Positions 27,001 to 39,000 of a stretch of 64,000 nucleotides of DNA are shown here, piece after piece. The translations under genes were made by a program, and so were the position numbers. The stretch comes from Heterocephalus glaber (Eukaryota > Chordata > Mammalia > Rodentia > Bathyergidae): the NCBI RefSeq assembly GCF_000247695.1, contig NW_004624751.1, positions 24,655,187 to 24,719,186 on the forward strand, read 5' to 3'. Under the pieces are notes generated by a model that saw only the letters and a list, made by a program, of their open reading frames with translations, made no database searches and had not been told where the DNA came from. How positions within the stretch are numbered: position 1 is the stretch's first letter; each line of letters starts with the position of its first letter.

Positions 27001-30000
27001 NNNNNNNNNNNNNNNNNNNNNNNNNNNNNNNNNNNNNNNNNNNNNNNNACAGGTACAAACACCCAATGATAAATGTAAACGTACTGTATACCTAAAATGT
27101 ACCAATAAAGGAATTTAAGGGGAAAAAATCCATCTCACAAAAGTGCTTCTCAAGGGCAAGCCTAGAACCCATCTGGTACTGTGCACAATTTTTATTAAAG
27201 CAAAAATGATTATGTGGGTTCTCCTGAAAGCTAACTTTTCAATTTGCTTCAAATTCACGAATGAGCTGCACTTGGTGGTACACTCCTATATACACTCCTA
27301 TATACACTCCTATATACACTCCAGTGCTCTTGGAGGCTGAAGCAGAAGGATCATAAATTCAAGCTCAGCCCAGGCAACATAGTGACAATGTCTCAAAACT
27401 TTTTAAAAATGAAAAAGGACTAGTGATATAGCTCAGTGCCAAGATCCTGCATTCAATCCCCAGTAATGAGAAAAAAAAACAGGGACTTACCCCAGACTAC
27501 ACTGATAAAAATCTAGAACTTCTAGAGTCTTGAAGTCAGATCATGAAAAATTCTTTCCTGTCTCATCAGCATGAAGACCATATTATTAAATTCGTGAGGA
27601 CTCACTGTGTGCCCAAAGCACTGCCAAGAAGCCTCTGTGGTTTATCTGGTTAAGCAAATCCCTAATCCAGTTCTACCACTCAGGAGTCAGCATCCTTGGG
27701 AAAGCTGAAATCTCTTTTGAAATGCAGATAACACCTGCCTGTCTACCTCACAAATTGAAATAAGCACCACAGATAGCATCAGTAAAACTGTTTGGGAAAA
27801 CTATGATGGGTTACATGTTTTTTAAATGAAGTGCCAGTCACTGGTAGGTCACACCATAATTCTCTTAAAATTCATCTACCTGCTAGAGTTGTATTTCCTT
27901 ATTTGGAAAGACTCCAGTTTACAACTGCATTTGGATTTTTGCCAAAAAATACAGGTGTAACATTTTGCCTTTTGGCTGAATAGAATTATAATTGCAATTT
28001 GAGGAAGACAAGAACAGGAAAGTTAATGAAAAAGGTATCAATCATAAAATAAGATCAAACTTATAAAGATCTTATAAAAACTTATAAAATAAGATCTCCT
28101 ACTATTCGGATTGCCTATAATGCTCCTGGCTTTTATTTTTCTTCTCTTTTTCTCTTTTTTATTTTTTATTTTTGGCTAGTGTTAAGTCATCTTAGAATCC
28201 AATTTCAGGCTTACAGGTGAATATCTAAAAAGTAAGAGAAAAAAGGAATAAAGTAAGGCAAATTTTCCAAACTATGAAATCACCTGATAGTCTTACACAG
28301 CAAACAAAAATTCCAAGGGACAAAGTGAGGAGGTCCCCAGCCTTGAGAAGGAGATATGAATATACTTATAAATGTACCTCTTTATGATTTTCTTTAGATA
28401 TTTTAAAATTCTGTGAAGAGTAGTCAATGCTATAACCTCTGTGAGAGGCTTTATAATTACCATAAACATAAAACAACATAATGAGGATTTTTCATTTATA
28501 GATTTATCATCTAAAGCAAGGTTTCTCAATAGAAACACTATTGATATTTGAGCCGGAAATGTTTGAGAGGAATATCCTGTGTTCTGTGGGACATTTAGCA
28601 ACAACCAGGGCTATAAGGTACTAAATGAGAGTAGCATGCATACACACCTGGTTGTGACAACAAAAAGTGTCTCCAGGCATTACCAAATGTCTCCTGGCAT
28701 GAAAAAAATCTACCTAAAGTAAAGCACACCAACTTTCCTTGTTCTTTCTTTTTGCTGTCTTGTGACTTGATAATTCTACAGATTCTTTTGGCCAAAACCT
28801 CTAAGAGAAGTATAAGTGGTCATAGTTGTATTTGATTATAACTTCACCTGCAATCAGTGTTTGTTTCCTGTTCATGATGCACAGACTGAATTGCTTAATC
28901 ACATTACAAGATTATTTCTGTATATTCTTTTTTTTTTTTTTTGGTACCAGGGATCGAACTCGGGTCCTTGCGCTTGCGCAGCAGGCGGCGAAACCACTGA
29001 GCTAAATTCCCAGTCCAATTTCTGTATATTCTTATAACACATTTTTATCTTTCATTAACAGCTTATTCCAGAAGACAACATAACTAAATTTTCAAATTTC
29101 ACAGAACCATATAGACATAAATTCATGAAGCACAAAAGCACACATGAGAAACACAGCCACATACAAAGCATCTTGCTACAAATAAACTGAAGGTGTTAAA
29201 TGACAAATAAGAAGCAAGTCATCAGGCTGGGCAGGTGGCTCAATAGCAGAGCACATGCTTAGCATGCACAAGGCCCTGGGTTCAATCCTCAGCACAGACA
29301 CATGAAAGTCAGAATTTAATAGGTTAAGAACTCAAAAGGCAATTGCACATTTCTCTTAAAAGTGCTCCTTACCAAAAAGAAAGCATTCATATTACAGGAG
29401 GTTATTTTTCAATTACAGGATGTTGAGCAATAATGCTTTTCCAAATAAACACACCAAGCTTAACAAGGTACATTGTGTTCAGAGAAAGATCACTGAATGA
29501 AAACATGAAATGGGTTGTGAGTTAAAAGCCTATATATAATTGAATTTGTATTCAACTGAATTTTTATTTTATTTTCATTGCCTATCAGCTTAAGGAAAGC
29601 ACTGGTGACTGATAGGATATGGGGGGATCAACTGATCTAAAAATCACTAGAGTTTTCTAAAGAAACATTACTGTCCATTATTAGACAAGTTATGCATTAT
29701 TCATCAGTCTCAATTTACAGATTATCTTGTTTTATTTGTATAGTTACCTTGGCACTAAGCCACTTGGGGAACAGCCTTTAAAACAAATACAGTACTATCC
29801 AAAAAACTATCTTGGAATTTTCTACAGAAACCATTTGCTGCTGCTAGCTATAGTTCAGAAAAACCTTTAGCTTTTTGAGCTTTGGTCTTTAGGTCTCTTC
29901 CCTCTCTCCTCCCCACTCCTGCCCTCTCCTCTCCCCTCTTTTCTCTCTTTTTTCCTCTCCTCTCCCCCGACCTGCCTCTCAGTTTGAACCCAAGGACTTC

Positions 30001-33000
30001 ACACTCATGAGCTACTTCCCTAGCCTTTTTTTGGTTGGGGGTGGGGTGGGGTGGCACATTGGATCTTGCTAAACTGGCCAAGTTGGGCTTGAACTTACAA
30101 GTTTCCTAACTCAGCCTCCCAGAGTACTGGGATCACAGGTATGCACAACCACACCTGGCTGGTTCCTCCCTGAACTCAGTCACATAACATTCCCTTAACT
30201 AAGGAGGAACACACTAGTCAGTGAGATAGTATGCACACATGACAATTAAGTACTTGTACTCTGGGCACTTATATCCGCTTAAGGTAAAATAGCTATTCCT
30301 GAGACCTGCTTATTTTATAAAATCATATTTAATTCATAAATGACAAATCTTTCTGAAAGTTATTTAAAATGCTTGAAGCTCCAAAAGGAAGAAGGAGGCA
30401 GTACTGGGGAGTGAAGCCAGGGCCTTATGAATGTGAGGCAAGCACTCTATCACTAAGCTATATTTTCAACCCTGCCAAGAGATTTTTAATCAAGTTAAAA
30501 CAGTTTTCCCATGATGAAATGAGAATTGCAGGCATTAAGAATTAAGTATTATTCTACAGACTGCCTTCTTCGCCTTCACAGATGAAAACAGCATTATAAG
30601 TGTATGAGGATCTGGGCAAAGGATAACATGCCTTAACATGACACACTGAAAATATGCTGAGAGACATTTTTTTAAATCAGTGGTTGAGAAGTACTCCCAG
30701 TAAGTTGTCCATGGCTCAATTACATTTTTGACATTTAGAATAGTTCTATTATTGCATTAAATGGTAATTTTGTTACCGTCCAAGATTTCTGAACTATCTA
30801 AATTATCGAAAGCTACCAAATTAGATATCCTTAGAAATGAAGTAAATCCTGGGGAAAATACTCAGCCACCAAGGCTTAGGTAGAAATTAAAATTTGAAAG
30901 CCTTAAATTCTTTTACTCAAAAACTATTACCTATAAGATTCACAAAGCCTCAGAAAGTTTGGTGGAAATTACTCAGAAATAGATACCTGGTGATTTTATA
31001 ATAAGAATGAATAATTTAAAAATTTTTTTATTATTCTAGAAATTAAAAAGAACTTCCTGAGGGTTAGTTTTGCACTACCATGTCTACCACTTGACAATTA
31101 AACATCAGTAGACAAAAACTGAGAATTAGTGATACAGTTCTTGCAACAATACTGCAAACTAGCAAGATGTTATTTTTGCAATTTTGAAAATCTAGTTTTG
31201 TTCTATGCATACTATGTTATAAGTTTTTATGCTAATCAGGAATCGTAAAAATGTTTCCAAATATTTGTAGTGGAGGGGCTGGGGATTTAGCTCAGTGGTG
31301 CTGCTGCCTGCCCCGCAAGGGCAAGGTGCTGAGTTCGATCCCCAGTAACAAAAAACAAAACAAAACAAAACAATATATATTTGTAGTAGAAGACTGATGC
31401 CATTCACCATCCCTACTAACACAGCTCTCCATGAGCTGAGTAGATGAATTGTACCAACTGTGGGCATTCTAACCTGGAGTAAATGCTAGTATCTTTTTCT
31501 ACTACAGGCTTTCTAAAACATGGTTCAGCAACCATGAAATTAGAAGCGTAAGTCTATTTACCACTCAAATATCAAAATATACACAATCTTAGGTATTCTT
31601 AACTCATTAAATTTTTTAAAAAAGAAAAAAGGGATAGAACTGAATTTTAAACTTCTAATATAACAGAAATTTTGTTTTATATAGTATTTCATGCACTGTA
31701 CACTCAAATACAGAAATAGTATCATTAGGCTGCAACATTAATAAAAACTTCCAATTTTAAAATTTCATGCACTGCATAAAGCATCCCCATTCAGTGACAT
31801 GCCGAGATAGAAATGCAATGACAAGTTACACAAAAGCCAAGAATTAAGCACAGATTTTTTTTTTACTGTGAACCACAAAACTTACCCATTCTCACCATAA
31901 ATCTTTTGAAAGAGTCTGAGAAATCAGAAAACCAAAAATTTTAAAAGTCACATTTTCCAGTTATGTTAGTTTCTAATTGTTCAGTGTCTTTTGAGTCTAA
32001 TTGAGGATGGACATATCTCAAAAGGTTGCTTCTTCAGCTGCATTCTTGATTATGTTCCAAGTGCTCATCCATCTTATATCTCAAGAAACTCAGATTAAGC
32101 AAAATGAAAGCTTTCAATTTACTGACCCAACAAGTCTATAAGAAAAGGCTTCCCATTGTCAGGAAGTAGCAAGTTAGATTTAGAGTCTACTAATTTTATT
32201 CAGCCTAATCAGATTTGTCCATCTCAAAATTCAATAAACATTCATCAAAAAGGCAAGTTATAAATAATTACATTACCAAAATGTCCACAACTGCATACAT
32301 GTAAAACTCAGCAGACAGTAAATAACATTCATGCATTTTGATGAAATTTGCATTAAACTTTATAAATAAAAATGTTATAAGTTGGTAGTCCAAGAAACCT
32401 CCTTCAAAAGCAGCAGTCAAGCTAAATAAAATTTGCAATGCCATATTTTAAGGAATATGCATACCTCAAAAACTTAGGCAATCCAAAATATGAGAAACAC
32501 ATATAAAGCCAAACTACCACCAGACTATTATAGAAATGCCTGAATATAAGAATAAAAGTCTGGGGCCAGGGATTTAGTTCAGTGGTTCTGCCACCTGTTC
32601 AAGTGCAAGGTCATGAGTTTGATCCCTGGTACCAAAAAAAAAAAGAAAGAAAGAATAAAAGTCTGTAAATATAATTGGAAAACATTTTTATGAAATTTCA
32701 TATTATAGAATAGTACCGCAGTCTAAAAGCCAAAGATTCATATATATATCTTCTCAAATGGGCTTAAAAGATGTGCAAATATGGAATTGCACCTTTTTTA
32801 ATGAAATAACTAAAAAAGCAAAATAAATTTTTACAGGATGCTTCAACACAGCACACGACATGCAGGGTTGAGCAATGTGATACTGCCTTTGGCACATGGA
32901 AAGTTACACAAGACCATCTATTACAAGCCAAACTCTTGCAAAAACACACTCTGACCTCTCCACCATTAGCCTCTTCTTGTGCCTAAGCCGGCTGGCCTCG

Positions 33001-36000
33001 CAGATGGCCCCCCACTTCTCTAAGTCGGCCTCACTGCAGGGGCCAGGGGTGAAGGTGATGGGAGGCACAGGAGTGCCCAGTTTCCAAGACTGGATCTTAC
33101 GAGTCAACATGTCATCTTTCTTCCGCTGATATGAAGGAACTAATATTCTACAGCTATTACTTTTTTCTTTGGATGGGCGTGTCCTTTCAAGTACACAGAG
33201 AAATTTGGCTTGGATTTCCGGAGGCAGAGTCCAGGGATCGGGAAAAGGGACTGGCTGGTATCTATCTGGGGCCCCGGAGAGAGGCACTTCTTTTTTCGGT
33301 GCTGGAATTCGGCGGACAATCATATCGTCTTTTTCTAAATCTGGTAGTACAAGTTCACCTTCTCTATACTGCAAAATTATATCTCGCTCTATGGGTTCAT
33401 CTTGCTCAGAGAATCTTTTGAAGTCTTCAAAAGCTCGAAGAACACATGGATTTGCATGGAAAGCCCCAGTTTTTCTGACAAAGAAATCATCATTTTCTAA
33501 GTCAGGATCCAGAGCTGTAATTTCAAGGTCATCTTTTCTATTGCCTGGTGCATGAGAGAGATTCTTTCTGTGTGTTATGAGCCTTGGGCCAGAAGTGGGA
33601 TCGATTTTGATATTTGTTTCAGAAGACAAGATGTCGTCAGAGTATGTTTGGAGGGCCTGAAGTAATAAAAACTGACTGAAGCAGAGAAAGGAAAAAAGGA
33701 AGGGAGAATCATATTAAGTTTGAGGAGAAAAGGTAATTGCAAGTGGAATTATTTTAGGGTCATGGGAGCACTCAAAAGACAGACAGACTACCATTAAATG
33801 CTATCATCTGTGACTTTCCTATGGATCTCTTACAGAAACAAGAGCAAAACATACTTCCCCAGATAACTGGGCACTACTGAGGGCAAGGAATGGGCTAGAA
33901 CTTGCACCAGGGATACCTCTCTCAAAGGCTTTCTTGTGTTACTCCTTGTGCCCATTTTTTCATTCCCTTAGCCTGAGTAGCCACATGCCCCCACTAGAGA
34001 GAAGCACTGCTCTCAGAAAGTTTTAACAGGTAGCTGTTATGCACTTTATGCAACAGGTACATATAATGATGAGCAAAAAAACCTAAATTTCTCTTAAGTT
34101 TTATAAAAGACTTTAAGGAATGCTTTGCATTCTCCCATCAGACTTGCCCCTCCCAGTCTCTATCTAAAAGTTATTTCCTTTCTCCACATCTCTATACATG
34201 GCACAATTGTAAACTCTGGTAATCTTTTTTAAAAGCCTTTTTGGAATGGTTTTCTGAAAGAACTATATAATATATAAAGAAATATATACTCTTTTGCACA
34301 TTATTGTGCTAACAAAGAATATCAAATCCCATAGACTTCTAGGCTTACATGCTCATATGTTATATATTATGTTTTTATACTAAATCTATAAAGCATGTTT
34401 CCATGTTGCAGCACAGTGAGGTTGAGGTTAACATAGCAGCAAAAGCAGGCCAATTAGGTGCCTCAGGCCAGACCCCAAGCAGGTGGGCTTGTGCAGACAG
34501 GTGCACCTGGGCTCATCCAAGGCGCCACTGGCTCTCCTGGCTGCATGGGTGTCCTCTGATCTTGTGGCCTGTTTGGTAGCTAGTTCCAGCAAACGTGAAG
34601 GTCTTTGGCAATTGCTGTCTATCCTACTCTCTGCTTTCTGTATTCTATTAAAAATGGTGGAGCTTCTGTCAAAGCCTGAGTCCACTTCCTTAGAGTCTGA
34701 ATTCCTTCTACTGTGAAGTGACATGGAGAAAAGAAAGAGGGAAAGAGGGAGAAAAAGAATTGGAGAGGAATAAAACTACTGGAATTAATGGCAAGCTATG
34801 ACCACATACAGAAGAGGGCTTTTTAAGATCCAAATTCTAAGGTTTAAATTTAAACAAATATTCTTCAGTTATACAGGATCCATAATGTTTAATGGGAAAT
34901 TCACCTTTCCCTAAGTCAAAACAAACATAGATGCACCAGGTTAGGGTATGGATAAACACCGGAAGAACAGAAACATGCACAGAGACAAACCTGAATCCCT
35001 GAAATTCTTTATACCAAGGTTTATAAGTTTCCCTTTTTATTCTTTTCCAGTTCACGTCTTCTGGGGTCCAGCATTTGGGAAGAAACTGATCAAAAGAATT
35101 CCCTGGGTTTGGTATGATTGGACTTAGCTTTCGCACATAAAGATCATCCTTTACAATGTTGGGTATGCCTGTTGGCTTTTCTTCTTCCTCTTCCAAATAA
35201 CAAGAGTTTGGAGTTCCTCGAACTGTTGACCAGTTCTGCACACTGGTGCCCCAAGTCCTCCTTTGGTTACTGTTCAAAACATCCAACCAGGTAAGACACT
35301 GTGAGCTATTTGTGACACAGAACACAAAAGGCATGCATTCCGCCTCACAAATCTTATACCACTGTGAATGAAGCAGATGAACTCCCATTCCCATCACCAC
35401 AGCTCCTAGAACAAAGTTAAGGCATTACAGCATCTCATTTTAGTTAGAGAATAGTTAAGTGCACATACCCACTTCTAATTAATGACACTTAATTGGAAGC
35501 TGTGTTAAAAGAAAGACAAATTACAAACAGTTTGGAGTGTTATTTTCTGAATTAAATCAGCAGCAAGATAGACATCCAGATCCAGGACAAATATATTTCT
35601 GACCTCGTCAGTGTGCATAGCCCAGCGGCTAATGTATCAGGAGAAAATATTTGTTGACCAGAGTTGGGAGAGGTGGTTTTCGAGATGAAGCTCTCAGGCC
35701 TCTTTTTCACTTGGAATCTACGGTTGGCTAGGTCATCCAAAATCACGTCAGGCAACTTTCGTTCATTCTCAGAGTCTGAACCACTTTCAGAATCATACAA
35801 CTCCTTATAGGAAGTTGGGTTTGAAAAGTCATACTCTGCTCTGCTAATTTGATGGGAAATTAAAGGAGTCTTGTCATGTCCACTAAGACCAACAAAAAAG
35901 GAAAAGAAGGGAAGAAAGTACAGCAGAGCTCACAATGAACACTATCAGTCATCCAGTAAGCTGAAAAATACCAATAACCAGAAGGCATTCATTTTAAAAA

Positions 36001-39000
36001 AAAAGACCTAGAAATCATATGCTGACATTCTAAAAGAGAACAAATTATCTTCAAGATATGTATGACTACAAGCACAGGTAAGAAGAAAAAATATCATTAG
36101 TGAGATTTATTACCTAATACATTTTAAGAGCTAATCTTTTTACCATATTTAAATATCTTGTCAAATTCACAAAACATACTGGACTGCGTAATCACATCAC
36201 ATCCTCATACCTTGAAAATGTCCCATCTGCATCCGTATAGATCGGGCTTGCCCAACTTCTTCGGTTATTCTCATTTTTGTCTGGCTTTTTCTTCCTCAAA
36301 GGTGCTGGCACATATGAGGGCTGTCTACTTTTGTTAGGTAAAAAACGATTGAATGGTAAAGCAGACTTTGGTTCAATGGCTGAAATCCTTCTATAGGACA
36401 TATCATCTTTGTTATAATCCTGCATTTTGAATATAAATTCCGAATCCGTGTCACTTTCAAAACCTATAAAAAAGGAAAAAACATTTGCTTTACTCTCCAG
36501 ATTATTCTCCTGACTGAAACCCCTCAGTGTGTCTGCTTTGTCTTTCTCTTGGAAACCCAGTGCTGCTACTGAGAACTGCAGGGAATATTTTTAGAAATTT
36601 GTCATGAAGTTGTGATAAGATCCATTAGGAGGAACTTGCTTTGCATACTGGAAGCCCATGCAGCACATTCTTCTTCTGTCTAAGAAGAATTCTAAGTAGA
36701 AAAAAACCCATTCAACTGCTGAACCCTTTTTGTTCCCAGTATTCTTTGCCTCCAGGATGTTTCATACAATTTTTTGATGTAAACATGTAAAGAAAACCCA
36801 GCAATAGAGTCACAGACACTTAAAACCATTTACAAAAGTAACTCTAGGAAAACTTGGTAATTTAAAATAAGGCATGGAGCTACCAAATTTACATGAGGGG
36901 AGAGATAAGGACATAGAAAGAGAAGTAAAAATGCAGAAGACTGCAAAAGAGTCTGGTAGATCTTCATGAGAGCCTATGAACAAGAATCCAACATCAGATA
37001 CGAGGTTAGGCTGGGTGACTTCTAAAGTCCCAAAAGAATCTCAAGTCTTACTGCCTACATGAGAGCACAAGAGAAATTATATTGAGGACACTGTATTTAG
37101 ATTTAAAATCATTTTTTAAAAAAGCTCAAAAGGACACCCTTTGATAGACCTCAAGGTCAGATAGATACAAGCAATAATTAATCTACACTCGTAAAAACGC
37201 AAAACCCATTATTTTAAAGAAACAGCAAGAAAAGAAGAGAGAAAATAACACTACAGATTCAAACTGAGTAGTCTCATTCCTGCCCTCCTTTCTGCCTGCC
37301 TCATGCACATTTGTGAAGGCATGTATGCTGCCTGCTTCACACAAGGCTCTCCCAGAGGCAGGCTCTGCACAGCACCTGACTGCTCAGGCTCTGTTCCTGT
37401 AGGGCCAACCTGAGCTCAAGGCAGTCCAGTCTCCTCCCTCCTTCCTGGCAGGAGTCCATAGTAAGTAACACTGAGAATAGTCTTCAGGAAGTGGTTTGAC
37501 ACACACCTGTGACACAGGGACAGTAAGAGGAGAGTCACAGCAAAACTAAACAAGAGAAAACATTGTCAGCTATGGTCAAGAGGATTAGGAGTCAATAATC
37601 TAGTCGTTTTTTACCACCTCCTATTTAAGACTTTTCTCTTACTTCCAAAATAATGTGCCAAGGATCCTAGTCAAACCGTACATGTGAAATATTAAAATCA
37701 TGAAGTATTCTACTTCTGAATTTTTTAAGTTAAAATTTTTTTTAGCCCAGGGTAGTGCTCTGCAGTTTTTTGGTACCAGGGATCGAACTCAGTACCTTGC
37801 ACTTGTGAGGCAGGCGCAGTGCCACTGAGTTAAATCCCCGGCCCAATCTCATTCTTGATATAAGTTTTCATAACTAGGGAAATTCATTTTGCAATTCTTT
37901 TGTCCCAAAAGTATTACCCTAAACTGTGGTGCTAATAACTATAACCCTGTGAAAAGCAGCAGAATTCTAATAAACTACTAACAGAAATACTTTATCATCC
38001 TAGTATCCCCTCCGGCTGCAATTGCCAAGACCTCCAAGCAAAGTCCATCTGCAGCCCCTTTTCATAAGGCTTTTTTGGAGACCAGGAAGCAGTGTGACCA
38101 GAGCCTTCTACTTCAGGTTACACACACCGAGGACCCTTCCCGGGTGTCTGAGGAAAGGACCAGTGACCTGCCACATCTGCACAGACTGAAGTCTGCCTAT
38201 GCCCACAAACTTGCAATCCTTCCATTTTTAGTCTTTGTTGGCCGGATAAAAATTTAAACATCACATGTTGTAGGTGCTTCAGTCTGGACAAAGTAATATA
38301 GTAGACTAAGAATTTCAGACTCTGAATTTACAACTTTAATCACTCTGATGAATTATAAACTCAGATTTATTTCCTTAAAGGCATAGTAACCATCATCCAG
38401 GATATGAAAATGTCATACCTAGATAGCAAACAGCTAACAAATGCAATAGTAATTATAAAGATTAGTGCTTAAATAACTATTGATATTTTTTAATACTAAT
38501 ACTCTAAAATCTAAAGATTTTACTTTTTCTGTACTGGGGATTGAACCCAAGGCCTTTTTACTGAGCTATATCATTAGACCTTTTTGTATTTTGAGTCTAG
38601 GTCTTGCTAAATCACTGTTTTCCTCAGGCAGGGATTAAACATGGAATCCTCCCCTAGAGGGCTAAGATTACAGGCATGCTCCACCATACCTAAGTAAGAA
38701 TTTAGTTTTTATTACAATGGTTGATTTTTGAAAAACAAATTCATTATATATAGTTTGCTTATGTTTGAAATTTTTCATAATAAACTTCTAGGGAAACAAT
38801 TTAGAAATATAAGGCAATATCCAGAATACACAAGCAAAGTGAAATCCCTAATAATCGAGCACAAATTCACAAGAAAAGTCTCAATATTTCATGAGAAACA
38901 TTTTCAGTTTTTGTTTTTGGCATGGTGCTAACGATGCAAGCTAGGGCCTCACATATGCCAGGCAGGTGCCCTAATCACTGAGCTACATCCCCAGCATTTC

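Larger units (their letters stand above)
23363..31885 (-). other. LMO7: LMO7 intron, 8.5 kb
   Basis: Contains several composite SINEs, an L1 fragment interrupted by a run of N, MER20, ID elements and young SINEs (each listed). The stretches 23363-24000, 24200-25040, 27480-28510, 29300-29890 and 30475-31260 have no feature I can support. Because 670 bases are unknown, a small exon in the gap cannot be excluded, but phase and peptide continuity leave no room for a constitutive one. Confidence 0.8.

Noticed and set aside
26275..27105. Open frames of over 230 codons across the gap
   Set aside because: They consist of unknown residues translated from N.
31264..31376. tRNA-like A and B boxes suggesting a tRNA gene
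   Set aside because: The unit ends in an A-rich tail, has target-site duplications and recurs throughout the window: it is a tRNA-derived SINE, not a tRNA gene.
33131..33555. Plus-strand frames opposite the large LMO7 exon
   Set aside because: Shadow frames of the conserved minus-strand exon; the minus-strand frame has the homology and splice sites.
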